From NCBI GenBank assembly GCA_030601885.1, contig JAUWAU010000005.1, forward strand, positions 62,001-126,000: DNA of 64,000 nucleotides. The letters run 5' to 3'. Below, piece after piece: positions 26,547-35,526 of this stretch; position 1 is the first letter of the stretch, and each line of letters opens with the position of its first letter. The notes beneath the pieces are model-generated. The model worked only from the letters and a program-made list of their open reading frames with translations, was not told the origin of the DNA and did no database searches. Origin of the DNA: Armatimonadota bacterium (GTDB lineage Bacteria; Armatimonadota; Zipacnadia; JAUWAU01). A program made the translations under genes and the position numbers.

Positions 26547-26580
26547 AAAAAAGCCGGAGCCTCGTCCTGCTGAGGCTCCG
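26547..26580 (-). terminator. rho-independent terminator behind a gene relic
   Basis: On the minus strand the stem CGGAGCCTC-loop-GAGGCTCCG is followed by GC and six Ts. It is a near copy of the terminator at 29577-29613 and was duplicated together with the relic next to it. Confidence 0.75.
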
Positions 26581-26609
26581 CCGCCTGCTCAGGCTGAGGA
26601 CAGAAGGTG

Positions 26610-26740
26610 CTATTCGGGGCTCCGGATGTGTATCCGCATCACTTGCATGTCGTGCAGCGTGAAGGCAACGTTGCTGCGCTCTCTATATCTTAGGACGAAA
26701 TCGGGGGCGAAAAGGTTGCCCCGCTCCCTAAGAGACGCTG
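26610..26740 (-). pseudogene. truncated copy of the C-terminus of the acidic secreted protein
   Basis: The minus frame ends FVLRYRERSNVAFTLHDMQV and then MRIHIRSPE stop. It aligns with the end of the protein at 29641-30528 (LVLRYTERSNVAFTLHDFTV and so on). The body of the gene is absent beyond about 26740. Gene end and terminator were copied together, then cut off. Confidence 0.75.
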
Positions 26741-26849
26741 GTGTACGGACTATAGTGGAGCTTCTGGTTCCAAAAAGGAAACGGGGCGCGGGGCGTCGAA
26801 ACAGGTTAACAAGGCGCTTATCGAGCGGCAGGAAAGGGTTGAGGAGGCT

Positions 26850-28328
26850 ATGAGAGCGGGAGTGCTTTCGTTTGTATGTCTACTGGTTCTGAGCGTGATA
26901 GGGTTAACCGGGCAGGACGTGCAGAGCCAAGAAGAGTCGAAGGCTGTGCCGGCAGTGACCGAGGCCCACACCGCCGCGTTTGCGAAGGTGCAAACCATTA
27001 CGGTTGCCGTGGCGGAGACATATGACAAGAAAGGTGAGGACTTCGAGGTGGGGGTCTCGGAAGCCCTCAGCGAACTTCTAGTGGCACTTGGGCGCCAGCG
27101 AGTCAGGGGCGGAGAGGCAGATGCGGAACTCTTGGTAGTTGTCTCCGCCGAGCCTACCTGGCAGGAATATGAGGGCGGCGGCAAGCGGATTACGCTGTAT
27201 AGTGGCGGCGAAGCACAAGCAGACGTGACATTCACTATCAATGGCTGCGAACCACTGCAGGCCGCGTTTCGTGCGGTCAAACCACCTCCGACCCTTGGCG
27301 ACCCGGCTTCCCCCCGTACAGCTCGCGGAAGTCCCGCCTGGCATCTGGCCAGGAGATGTGCTCTCGTTGGCTCGCTGCGGCTGCTCGTGCAACTGGACAC
27401 GCAAAGGTGTTGTGCACTCCTGGAGCATGGGAACCCCGAACTGCGGATGTGCGCGGCCAAGGCCCTGGTGGATGTTGGCCCCCTCGCGGTGCCCTCGCTC
27501 ACGACCGCGCTGGGGGACGAAAACGCGGGTGTGCGCGAGCGCGCCGCCTATGCATTGGGGGCCATCGGGGCAGAAGCCAAATCCGCTGTACCTGCGCTTG
27601 CAGAGGCGCTGAAGGATGGGCAAGCCCGGGTGCGGCGGCGTGCCGCTGACGCCCTGCGCGCAGTTGCGGATGGCTCTGCCCCGGCCGCAGTCGAGCCGGA
27701 GTGGGACGAGGAGCCGCCGGAGCTCTTCCCGGAGAGGAAAGCTGGCCCGAGGCTACGAGCGCCCGAGCGCAGCGGCCCGCGCACAAGCCAGTCCCCCCAC
27801 CAGCCCCCTCCCGAGGTCGCGGATGCCGTACCTGCACTCATAGACGCGCTCAAGGACGAGGACGCACAGGTGCGCTGGCGTGCCGCTGAGGCTCTGGGGG
27901 CCATCCGTCAGGCCTCTGTCCCGGCGCTCATGACGGCGCTCAAGGCTGAGCAGGCGGAGGTCCGCTGGCGCGCAGCGGACGCGCTGGGCATGATGGGGTC
28001 CGCAGCCAAAGACGCGGTGCCATCCCTCGTCGAAGCGCTCCATGACGAAAGCTGGCTGGTGCGCGAGCGAGCTGCACATGCTCTCGGCGAGATCGGGCCT
28101 GAGGCCGAGGCCGCCGTGCCTGCGCTGGTCGAGGCACGGAGCGGAGATCAGCACTTTGCCGTATGCTCCGCAGCGGGGCATTCTGTAACCAAGATCCAGT
28201 CTGAGTCCAAGAAAGCCACGCCAGAGCCGCCGACGCGTCGTCCAACGACAAGACGGCGGTCCGGGCCCCGACGCCCTCCTATGGGGCCCCCCATGCCGAT
28301 ACCGCGGCCCTACCCCCGGAGGCGCTAA
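26850..28328 (+). CDS. exported HEAT-repeat protein
   Basis: 492 residues. TTGAGGAGG lies 2 bases before the ATG. A signal peptide (VLSFVCLLVLSVIGLTG) is followed by a non-repeat domain (residues 30-190) of unknown fold. HEAT repeats occur at about 190-275 and 325-440, for example VPSLTTALGDENAGVRERAA and VPALMTALKAEQAEVRWRAA. A Pro/Arg-rich linker (about 275-325) and a very basic Pro/Arg tail (RRPTTRRRSGPRRPP) are low complexity. HEAT arrays bind proteins, and no enzyme motif is seen. It diverges from the relic at 26610-26740 and converges with the TPR gene at 28420. Confidence 0.75.
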   Translation: MRAGVLSFVCLLVLSVIGLTGQDVQSQEESKAVPAVTEAHTAAFAKVQTITVAVAETYDKKGEDFEVGVSEALSELLVALGRQRVRGGEADAELLVVVSAEPTWQEYEGGGKRITLYSGGEAQADVTFTINGCEPLQAAFRAVKPPPTLGDPASPRTARGSPAWHLARRCALVGSLRLLVQLDTQRCCALLEHGNPELRMCAAKALVDVGPLAVPSLTTALGDENAGVRERAAYALGAIGAEAKSAVPALAEALKDGQARVRRRAADALRAVADGSAPAAVEPEWDEEPPELFPERKAGPRLRAPERSGPRTSQSPHQPPPEVADAVPALIDALKDEDAQVRWRAAEALGAIRQASVPALMTALKAEQAEVRWRAADALGMMGSAAKDAVPSLVEALHDESWLVRERAAHALGEIGPEAEAAVPALVEARSGDQHFAVCSAAGHSVTKIQSESKKATPEPPTRRPTTRRRSGPRRPPMGPPMPIPRPYPRRR

Positions 28329-28419
28329 TATAGCACGACTTGGTGCGTAGCCCGATTGTCCCTGGCTATGGCACGAAGTGCGGAATCCCCCGGCCCCGGC
28401 CACAGCCGCTGCTGCGCGG

Positions 28420-29445
28420 TTACTCCACTCGCCGCAGTGTCCCACCGCACGACGACACATCAGTCGGTGAGGTTCCTAAGCCCCCGGTGATGCACCTGAG
28501 GGGGCCTGTAGCACGCAGGACGGTGGCTATCATGTCGGCGCCGCACTTGGGACACTTCCACTGCCCCCGTGTGCCGGGCGTCGGTGGCTCTTCCGCCGGC
28601 GGCTTTGCCCCGGCCAGCCCCCGAATCTGCTGCGAAGCTGTTCCTATAGTCATCGTTCCCCGCGCCCCCCTCAGAATGATGATGTCTCGAAGATGCTGCT
28701 GGTGGAAACGAGGCACCAGTCTATACGGCACGGGTGCCGATGTGCGAGGGGTGGGACGGGGGGCAGTACCGCGCGCAGACGGTGGTGTGGTCCTGCGGGG
28801 AACGCGGGTGGCTCGGCGCGGCGCCGGAGTCGCCTTTTGGCCCAGTCGCTGGATGGCCTTCCAAGCTTCCTTAGCCTTCTCGCTCTCGGGCGGCGCGAGG
28901 CGAATCACTTCCCCGAACTCGGCGATGGCCTCCTGGTCGCGCCCCAGGTCGGCGTACGTCCATGCCAGCGCCCAGTGGGCATCCAGGTAGTCCGGATCCT
29001 TCTCGATCGCCAGGCGGAACTCGTCGGCTGCTTTCTTCAGCTCCCCGGCCTTCTTCAGCGCCATGCCCGCCTCGTAATGCTTGGCAGCCGCCTCGGGGTT
29101 CTTCTCCTTCGGCGAAGAAGCCGTAGAGACAGAAGACATACCCCCGGCATCGACGCCGCGCCCCAAGCGCCAAGCGCCCACCTCCGGCGTCGAGCCGAGA
29201 CGCATCCGTCCCACTTCGTCGGAGCGGGTGTTTCGGTCCTTTCCTGCCTCTGCATTGCGTGGGGCCAAGCGGGCCAACTCCACCTCGCCGTTGTCCTGGA
29301 GGACCTCGGGAGCGATCCGGGAGGAATAGGCGCGCTCTGTGGCGGCTTCACGACTGAGGGTGAGTTGCTCGTTGGGATTCACGCACCAGGCGGGGATTGC
29401 TACTCTGAGCAGGACCGCAGCCGCGAGCGTCCATGACTCGGCCAT
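28420..29445 (-). CDS. TPR protein with C-terminal zinc-ribbon-like motif
   Basis: 341 residues from the ATG at 29445, which begins a signal-like hydrophobic stretch (LAAAVLLRVAIPAWCV). An upstream in-frame ATG at 29580 would start inside the terminator of the neighbouring gene, so it is rejected. The middle has two or three TPR units (HYEAGMALKKAGELKKAADE, AHWALAWTYADLGRDQEAIA). A Pro/Thr/Arg-rich linker follows, then a Cys motif: WKCPKCGADM, then single Cys residues about 16 and 31 residues later. It might bind zinc. Function unknown. The ribosome site is weak. Confidence 0.6.
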   Translation of the reverse strand: MAESWTLAAAVLLRVAIPAWCVNPNEQLTLSREAATERAYSSRIAPEVLQDNGEVELARLAPRNAEAGKDRNTRSDEVGRMRLGSTPEVGAWRLGRGVDAGGMSSVSTASSPKEKNPEAAAKHYEAGMALKKAGELKKAADEFRLAIEKDPDYLDAHWALAWTYADLGRDQEAIAEFGEVIRLAPPESEKAKEAWKAIQRLGQKATPAPRRATRVPRRTTPPSARGTAPRPTPRTSAPVPYRLVPRFHQQHLRDIIILRGARGTMTIGTASQQIRGLAGAKPPAEEPPTPGTRGQWKCPKCGADMIATVLRATGPLRCITGGLGTSPTDVSSCGGTLRRVE

Positions 29446-29576
29446 TCTCGTACCGTCCCATTCAAAGCTTGCTACCGGTCCCACGAAGGCCAACGAGCCG
29501 CCGCGCGGTTCCCACCGGCTGACCGTCAACCGCCAAGCTATACTTCGCGGCTGGGCTGAGCTATCCTTCCATACCA

Positions 29577-29613
29577 ACAAAAAGCCGGAGCCTCGTCCTG
29601 CTGAGGCTCCGGC
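29577..29613 (-). terminator. rho-independent terminator
   Basis: On the minus strand GCCGGAGCCTC and GAGGCTCCGGC form an 11-base stem with an 8-base loop, followed by TTTTTG. It ends transcripts of the gene at 29641-30528. Confidence 0.9.
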
Positions 29614-29640
29614 GCCTGCTCAGGCTGATGACGAACCGGG

Positions 29641-30528
29641 CTATTCGCGGGTCCAAATGTGTATTCGAGTCACTGTGAAGTCGTGCAGCGTGAAGGCGAC
29701 ATTGCTGCGCTCTGTATACCTTAAGACGAGATCGCGGGCAAAAAGGTTACTTCCTTCGGCGAAAGACACCGCGATCTCGCCCGTGAACGGCTGCGCCACC
29801 GTGGCGCCTGTGGCACTGAAGGTCACGAAATCATCGGGCCAGTGGTAACGCTGAAGGATGCGCCCGAAGTTGTCGCGCAACACGATACGCTTTTCTGGGT
29901 TGTTGTTCGCCGTGGCCGCCCACGAGCAGTATTTTCCCGCAATGGAGATGACGTTGATGAATCCATCCCTGTCCAGAACGAAGCCCATTACAACCGGGGC
30001 CTTGTATTTCGGGTTCTTGCTGCCGTTGTACACCCACATCGTCTCGCCAGGGCGCAGCGGCACCCAGAGCGGCAGCGCCCACGTGGGAAAGGCGCCAGCC
30101 CCCGCGGCTGCCGCTCCGCCTCGGCCACCGACGCTCGGGCCGCCCCCATCCTCATCGTCCTCGTCCTCCTCCTCCTCCTCCTCATCATCATCGTCGTCTC
30201 CCCCGCCTCCGCCTATGCTCCTCGGGGCGCGTACGCCGGGCCTGCCGCCGAGTGGCGAGGGGAAGGCCGGTGCGCCCGACACTGCAGGCCCACCCAGACC
30301 TGCCGGAAAGCCCACCTCAGGAGCTACCTCGCCCCCGCCAGTCTCCACGGCGATGCCGTCCGGTAGGCCGTGTACGTCCATCAGGCGATTGGCATGATCG
30401 CCGAGCCTCATGCCACAAAGCCGGGTCTCCAGTTGCGCAGAAGCGCTGTCGGGGAGAACCAGACAGAGCGTCGATACCGCGGCTGCGCATAGGATAAGTG
30501 GCCAAATCCTCGGAGCTGATAATGTCAT
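29641..30528 (-). CDS. secreted protein with a long Asp/Glu run
   Basis: 295 residues. GGAGG lies upstream of the ATG at 30528, which starts a good signal peptide (WPLILCAAAVSTLCLVLPDSAS then AQ). Residues about 60-120 are Gly/Pro-rich. Next comes an unbroken acidic run of about 19 Asp/Glu encoded by repeated GAC/GAT/GAG triplets, then a Gly/Ala stretch. The folded C-terminal part (about 145-295) has ETMWVYNGSKNPKYKAPVVM and ISIAGKYCSWAATANNNPEK. I do not recognise the family. A truncated copy of its last 40 or so codons lies at 26610-26740. The acidic run may bind calcium or act as a spacer; this is a guess. Confidence 0.7.
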   Translation of the reverse strand: MTLSAPRIWPLILCAAAVSTLCLVLPDSASAQLETRLCGMRLGDHANRLMDVHGLPDGIAVETGGGEVAPEVGFPAGLGGPAVSGAPAFPSPLGGRPGVRAPRSIGGGGGDDDDDEEEEEEDEDDEDGGGPSVGGRGGAAAAGAGAFPTWALPLWVPLRPGETMWVYNGSKNPKYKAPVVMGFVLDRDGFINVISIAGKYCSWAATANNNPEKRIVLRDNFGRILQRYHWPDDFVTFSATGATVAQPFTGEIAVSFAEGSNLFARDLVLRYTERSNVAFTLHDFTVTRIHIWTRE

Positions 30529-30781
30529 GTTCCGCGCCTCCCTTTCGCCCGGTACACCGGGCGCGGCGGCGGCTAGGCGGCACAACGTGTAGGCCGTGGT
30601 GGCCAAGTGCATCCTGACCGGCCAACCCACGGTCCCGCGTATGATAGCACAACACTGCCGGTTTTTCAAGCTTTTGCGTCCGCGTATCTGGTTGTCTATA
30701 TTGTACCACGATTCGACGGGGCAAGATCGCCGCCGCACAGGCTCTGCGCCATGGCGGGGCGCTTTTCCGCCCACAGGAGCC

Positions 30782-33601
30782 CTACGTGCCTGCCTGACCC
30801 GTCTTGAGCGCCGCGTGTCCGTGCGTTATCTTCAGGCAGAGCGTAGACGCCGGGTAGACTGCCGGCTGCTTCGTCTCGTGCCTCTGTACCGCGCCGTCAA
30901 CACCGTAGCGGGCTATCGCCAGCCTGCCGGGCAGCTCGTGGATGAAGAATCGCATCCCCGGCGTATCACAGAAGACAAAGAACGCCTCCTGCTCCCTCAC
31001 CAGCTCCCAGCTTCCGTTGGCCATGAAAACTTCGAACAACGGTCGGCCAGACAGGAACACCGATGTGGGCTTCACCGCGGCACGCCCAAGTGTCTGCACC
31101 GGCGGCTCTCCCACATCTGTGAGCGCGTAGATGGCTCGCCCATGCTGGCGAGCGTGCAGCCGTTTCCGCTCGCCCGAGTTGATGGCGAAACTCACCATCT
31201 TCATCACGTAATGCCGCGACTTGCTCAGTGGCTTGCCGTCGAGGCTCGCGGCGCAAAACGTGCCAATTGAGCTCTGGGAGCTCAAGGCGATTTGTGAGGT
31301 GCGCAGTTGGTCCCGAGCGTCCAAAGCCCCACCGATTGCCTGAAAGAACGGGCTGTCGATGGTAAACACGCCAGAGCGCTCGTCGCGTCGGAGCTCGCCC
31401 GTGGCGGAGATGAACGTGCCGCCGTCGCTCAGCTTGTGGGAGACGCTTTCCCCAGGCACCGTCCCGAGCGCATCCAGCGTCATGCGCACCGCCTCCCGCC
31501 ATGGGAGACGGCCGAAGACGAAGTTGCCGCGGCCAGGATCGTAGAACCCGTAGCAAATGGGCGCCGCCATCCCTCTACCGATGGGCACATAGCCCTGCGC
31601 CTTCACCTCGTGAAGAGAAAAGCCCGCGGTTGCGGCCATATGCCGCTCGTCTCCGGCGTCGTACAGCACGCCGTCGAAGGCGAATCGCTGCGGCGAGGCG
31701 CCGCGCAGCGTGAGATCATAGCCCCAGCCATTCAGGAGTTCTGGCACCGACAGGGCGCTGCGACCAGCATCGGCCGGCTTGAAAAACACCGCATGTGTCG
31801 CCCGCTGTCCCGCCGGCCTGAAGCTCCCCGGGACTGCCAACACGGCCGCCTCCGACAGCACTTGGTGGCCTGCGAAAACGTTGCTCACGCCGCAAGCCCA
31901 GCCCACGTCGTAGATATCGTCCAGTCGCCAGGCGTCGGACCGCCAGCGTGGCAGTGCGCGCTGCGAGAGCGTATCGGCGTTCGACCATGCGACGAACGCC
32001 GTTCGGCGGGCCGGCCGCACGTCGCCCTCCAGGAAGCATTTCGCCGCCAGGCCGACGAGCCCCCAACGCGCCGGGTCCCGGCGTACATCGAAGAAGCTCA
32101 GCTTCTTTGCGCTTTCACGCGTGTCGAAGGTAAACAGGATCATGCCATCGTGCCGCTGAAGGTTGCCATAGGCGGCCGCGGCGAGGATGGCCGTGGATCG
32201 GTACTTGTTCGGCCAGCATGCGTTCCATTCCCGAACTACGAGTGGCTTGCCGGCGACCTTCGACACGGCCGTCGCTGGCACCAAGGTCTCGACGCCGGTG
32301 CTTGCCACCTCATTCTCGTTGCGATACAGCGCCGGGAGCTGCCACTGCCTGCCCGCGGGGTAGAAGGGATGATCCCAGTAGAAATTCGTTCCGACGAAGT
32401 CCAGCTCTGCCGCCACCGCACGCACGTCCGCGAGCCGACCAGGGCGTCCGACGGCAGTTATCGGCACACGCACACCATTTCCGCGCAAGAAATCGCGCAT
32501 CCGGGCGAAATACGCCCGGTGCGTGGCGACAGCGAACTCACAAAATGCCGCCTCCCGCGCCTCGCACGGCCCGGCATCAGGGCCCTCGGGTGCAGCGACG
32601 AGCCGCACTGTGCCACGTTCCAGGCTCTCATCCGACCCAAGCTCACTCCCCCACGCGCGTCGCAGCTCCGAAGTGCCCTCGTAGCGCTCCCGAAGCCATG
32701 CGTTCCAGCGAGCGCGCAGCGCGGACCGGTACGGCTCAATCAGCTCTCCCGGCACGGCGGACCGATGCAGCAGGCCGTTCTCGTCGCACAATTCCACCAG
32801 GCACACGCCGGGGTCTTCGGCATAGCTGAGGCCCGTGTACGGGTTCACGTGCCGGACGAGCAGCTCGGCGGCGTACTGTTGCTGCAGCTCGATGAGCCGG
32901 TCGTCGAAGACCGCGTATGGCTTTGCGCCGCGACCGAGCCGCTCGCCGCCGGGCACTCCCTCCCATTGCCTGAAGGTGCGATAGGCCAGCAGATCGAGGT
33001 ACACGTAAATGCCCTTCGCCCTCAGCCGCGATATCCAGTAATCGACCGCATCAAGCTTCTGGGGATCTATCCGCGTGCCCTCGCGCACCTGTCCAGGTGG
33101 CAGCAGGCCGGTGACGTCATCGAGGTGGTGGAGACGCACCAGGTTGAAGCCGGCGCGCGCGATGGCGCTGACGGCGGCGTCGATCACCGACTTGGACTGA
33201 AAGACGCTGTCTTTGGCGACGTTGATGCCCCAGAAGCGCACCGGGGTGCCGTCTTCGAAGACGAAGTGACCGTCGTCAGTGAGACCGAGGAAGCCATGTT
33301 TGCCCGCAGGGGGGCTGAGGAGGTACGAGAAATCGACGAGGCTTGCCGCCGGGAATGCTGTCCGATTGACGTCCAGGTCGGCAGCGCCGGGCTCGATCGG
33401 CGCCGGGGAGCCGCCCCCTGTCTGAAGCGGGGTCCCGTACGGGACGTCCGCTCCTGCCGCGCCAACAGCGCCAACGGCCAAGCACGCTGCCAGGGCTAAC
33501 AGAGCCGGCCCGCCGGCCGACATCCGCCGGACGTGTATCGCCGCCGTATCGTGGGAGATGCCGCTGCCGCCATCAGGCCTCCCAACGCGCCGCCCACTCA
33601 C
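30782..33601 (-). CDS. secreted glycoside-hydrolase-like protein (clan GH-A type barrel)
   Basis: Up to 939 residues. The GTG at 33601 overlaps the stop of the upstream gene (GTGA), suggesting coupling. An ATG at 33523 would begin directly at the signal peptide (MSAGGPALLALAACLAVGA). Following it are DDGHFVFEDGTPVRFWGINV and FNLVRLHHLDDVTG, a pattern common to GH5-like and GH2-like barrels. CLVELCDENGLLH offers the acid/base Glu at the end of strand 4, and PLVVREWNACWPN the nucleophile Glu at the end of strand 7. The last 300 residues are beta-rich. It probably cleaves a polysaccharide outside the cell; substrate unknown. Just after the signal peptide, PYGTPLQTG is encoded by a piece of a dispersed repeat (see 56184-56255). 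Confidence 0.75.
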   Translation of the reverse strand: MSGRRVGRPDGGSGISHDTAAIHVRRMSAGGPALLALAACLAVGAVGAAGADVPYGTPLQTGGGSPAPIEPGAADLDVNRTAFPAASLVDFSYLLSPPAGKHGFLGLTDDGHFVFEDGTPVRFWGINVAKDSVFQSKSVIDAAVSAIARAGFNLVRLHHLDDVTGLLPPGQVREGTRIDPQKLDAVDYWISRLRAKGIYVYLDLLAYRTFRQWEGVPGGERLGRGAKPYAVFDDRLIELQQQYAAELLVRHVNPYTGLSYAEDPGVCLVELCDENGLLHRSAVPGELIEPYRSALRARWNAWLRERYEGTSELRRAWGSELGSDESLERGTVRLVAAPEGPDAGPCEAREAAFCEFAVATHRAYFARMRDFLRGNGVRVPITAVGRPGRLADVRAVAAELDFVGTNFYWDHPFYPAGRQWQLPALYRNENEVASTGVETLVPATAVSKVAGKPLVVREWNACWPNKYRSTAILAAAAYGNLQRHDGMILFTFDTRESAKKLSFFDVRRDPARWGLVGLAAKCFLEGDVRPARRTAFVAWSNADTLSQRALPRWRSDAWRLDDIYDVGWACGVSNVFAGHQVLSEAAVLAVPGSFRPAGQRATHAVFFKPADAGRSALSVPELLNGWGYDLTLRGASPQRFAFDGVLYDAGDERHMAATAGFSLHEVKAQGYVPIGRGMAAPICYGFYDPGRGNFVFGRLPWREAVRMTLDALGTVPGESVSHKLSDGGTFISATGELRRDERSGVFTIDSPFFQAIGGALDARDQLRTSQIALSSQSSIGTFCAASLDGKPLSKSRHYVMKMVSFAINSGERKRLHARQHGRAIYALTDVGEPPVQTLGRAAVKPTSVFLSGRPLFEVFMANGSWELVREQEAFFVFCDTPGMRFFIHELPGRLAIARYGVDGAVQRHETKQPAVYPASTLCLKITHGHAALKTGQAGT

Positions 33602-35526
33602 CTGTCATACCCCGCGCGGGCGGGTGGCGACGTTGTCCCGAGGCCCTCTGAGAGCGTCACGAACTTGTACTCGCGCTTCTTGAGGATCGAAAGCAGCTCT
33701 GGCAGCACGTCCACCGTCGCATCGAATCCGTTGTGGAGCAGGACGATGGCGCCGTCCTCGATCTTGCCGCTCATCAGCGCCAGGACGCGCTCCGTGGGCT
33801 GGTCGAGAAAGTCCGTGACAGCGGTGCTCCAGAACACTGTCGTGTAGCCCATCTCGCCGACGGCCCGCTGCACATCAAGATCGTGGTTCCCCCCGGGGGG
33901 GCGGAAGTATGTGAGGAGGTCGCCGGTCGTCTGGCGGACGATGGCCCGCGTCTTCACCAATTCGCGCTCGATCTCGATGATGCTCAGCTCGGAGAGATCC
34001 GTGTGAGAGTAGCCGTGGCACGCCAGCTCGTGCCCGCGGCGCCGGATCTCGGCGACCAGGTGCGGGTACAGCTCGGCCTGCTTTCCCACGATGAAAAAGG
34101 TGGCCTTGGCGTCCGCTTCGTCGAGCCGGTCCAGAATCCACGGTGTCACGGCTGGGCCGGGCCCATCGTCGAACGTCAGCGCTACCTGGCGGCTGCCTGC
34201 CGGGAGCTGGCGGATCACCCGTGCTCCGCCCGAGCCGGCGAGCAAGCCGTCCCGGCCGTATGCGTCGATCAGCTCCGGGTGAACGCCGGGGAACGTCGGC
34301 TGCATGCTGAAGACATACTCGAACGCCGTTATGGCGTCGGCCAGACGGCCTTGCCGGTCGAGGATGCGGCCCATGAGGTAGGGCTGATTCAGTGGATGCG
34401 GACGAAGCGCCAGGCAGCGCTCCAGCCGCCGGATCAGTTCACGGCGGGCCTCTGCGGCAGCCGGGTCCGCGGTGTGCCGTACGCCGTTGTTCACGAAGAC
34501 CGTCACCGTGTGGCTGCCCAGCAGAGCACCGCGCCGGTCGTATCCTTTCACCTCCAGCGAGTGCCCTCCATCACTGCAGGTCTTCGTGTCCAGTGCCAGA
34601 CGGAAGGGCGGCAAGTTGCGCACCGCCCGAAACTTGCCATCGACCAGCAGTACCACGTAGCCCAGGCGATTGTATGCTGTGCCGCCGATCTGTACGCGGA
34701 CGGTGCCCGATACGGCAGCGCCGCCGCGCGGGGACACGACAATGACGGAGCCCTGGTTCTCCGAGTTGGATGACTTCCGCCAGAGAGCATCTTCGCCGGG
34801 CCGCAGCGCAGACGCCGTCGTCACGGGCTCCGGCTGTTGGGCCAGAGCTGCTCTGAGCGGCTCCCCCGAGGGATACACATGGAGCGGCGTAAGTACCACA
34901 TGCGTCAACGGCGCCGCTGTGCCTCCGCAGCGGCGCAGCGATGCCTCTGCGGCAGCCGTGTCACCCAGTGCCACATGGGCCATGGCTGCCACTTGATCCG
35001 CCAACGGACCGCCAGGATGCTCCCCACGCGCGCGGTTCACCTGCTCGAGTGCCGACCGTGCGTCGCCGGCGGCCAACGTGGCGAAGGCCAAACTGGTAAG
35101 CGCCAGAGCTGGCTCGCAGCAGTCCCGTGCCAACGCCCGTTCGTACGCTGCGGCTGCAGCATCCCAGCGTCTCTCGGCTGCGGCGCAGGCGGCGAGCCCC
35201 AGGAGGGCGCAGGAGCCCTCGGGCTGCCGGCGATGCGCCAGCTCGAACGACTCCCGCGCGGCGCCAATGCTATACATCAGCAACTCCCCGGTGCCGCGAA
35301 CATTGAGCGCCAGGGCGTCGCCGGGCTCGACACGGGCGACTGACTTTGCCGTCTCGATGGCCACAGCCAACCTCCCGGCCTCCAGCGCGGCAACCGCACC
35401 GAGAAGCCGATGCGCGTCAGAGCCCACTGAAGGACAGCAGGCGGCAAGCCCGGCGAGCAGGCAAAGCACGAGGCGGGCGCCATAAAGGGGCGAAGGCGAG
35501 CGTCGAGGTGCCGGCGGCGGACTCAC
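33598..35526 (-). CDS. lipoprotein polysaccharide deacetylase with TPR and Ig-like domains
   Basis: 642 residues starting at GTG with GGAG 8 bases upstream. The N-terminus ends in a lipobox-like LAACC. TPR-like helices fill residues about 30-210. An Ig-like beta domain (VSPRGGAAVSGTVRVQIGG to HTVTVFVN) lies near 265-350, then a second helical stretch. The NodB domain covers about 445-640: TFDDGP (catalytic base Asp and metal Asp), HGYSHTDLS (metal His pair), RPPGGNHD, and a C-terminal LLHNGFD (catalytic His). It should remove acetyl groups from N-acetylglucosamine polymers or peptidoglycan at the cell surface. It overlaps the glycoside-hydrolase-like gene by 4 bases, so the two probably work on the same polymer. 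Confidence 0.88.
   Translation of the reverse strand: MSPPPAPRRSPSPLYGARLVLCLLAGLAACCPSVGSDAHRLLGAVAALEAGRLAVAIETAKSVARVEPGDALALNVRGTGELLMYSIGAARESFELAHRRQPEGSCALLGLAACAAAERRWDAAAAAYERALARDCCEPALALTSLAFATLAAGDARSALEQVNRARGEHPGGPLADQVAAMAHVALGDTAAAEASLRRCGGTAAPLTHVVLTPLHVYPSGEPLRAALAQQPEPVTTASALRPGEDALWRKSSNSENQGSVIVVSPRGGAAVSGTVRVQIGGTAYNRLGYVVLLVDGKFRAVRNLPPFRLALDTKTCSDGGHSLEVKGYDRRGALLGSHTVTVFVNNGVRHTADPAAAEARRELIRRLERCLALRPHPLNQPYLMGRILDRQGRLADAITAFEYVFSMQPTFPGVHPELIDAYGRDGLLAGSGGARVIRQLPAGSRQVALTFDDGPGPAVTPWILDRLDEADAKATFFIVGKQAELYPHLVAEIRRRGHELACHGYSHTDLSELSIIEIERELVKTRAIVRQTTGDLLTYFRPPGGNHDLDVQRAVGEMGYTTVFWSTAVTDFLDQPTERVLALMSGKIEDGAIVLLHNGFDATVDVLPELLSILKKREYKFVTLSEGLGTTSPPARAGYDR

Noticed and set aside
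31307-33499. 730-residue plus-strand frame opposite the glycoside-hydrolase-like gene
   Set aside because: Arg/His-rich antisense frame caused by high GC; the minus strand encodes recognisable motifs.
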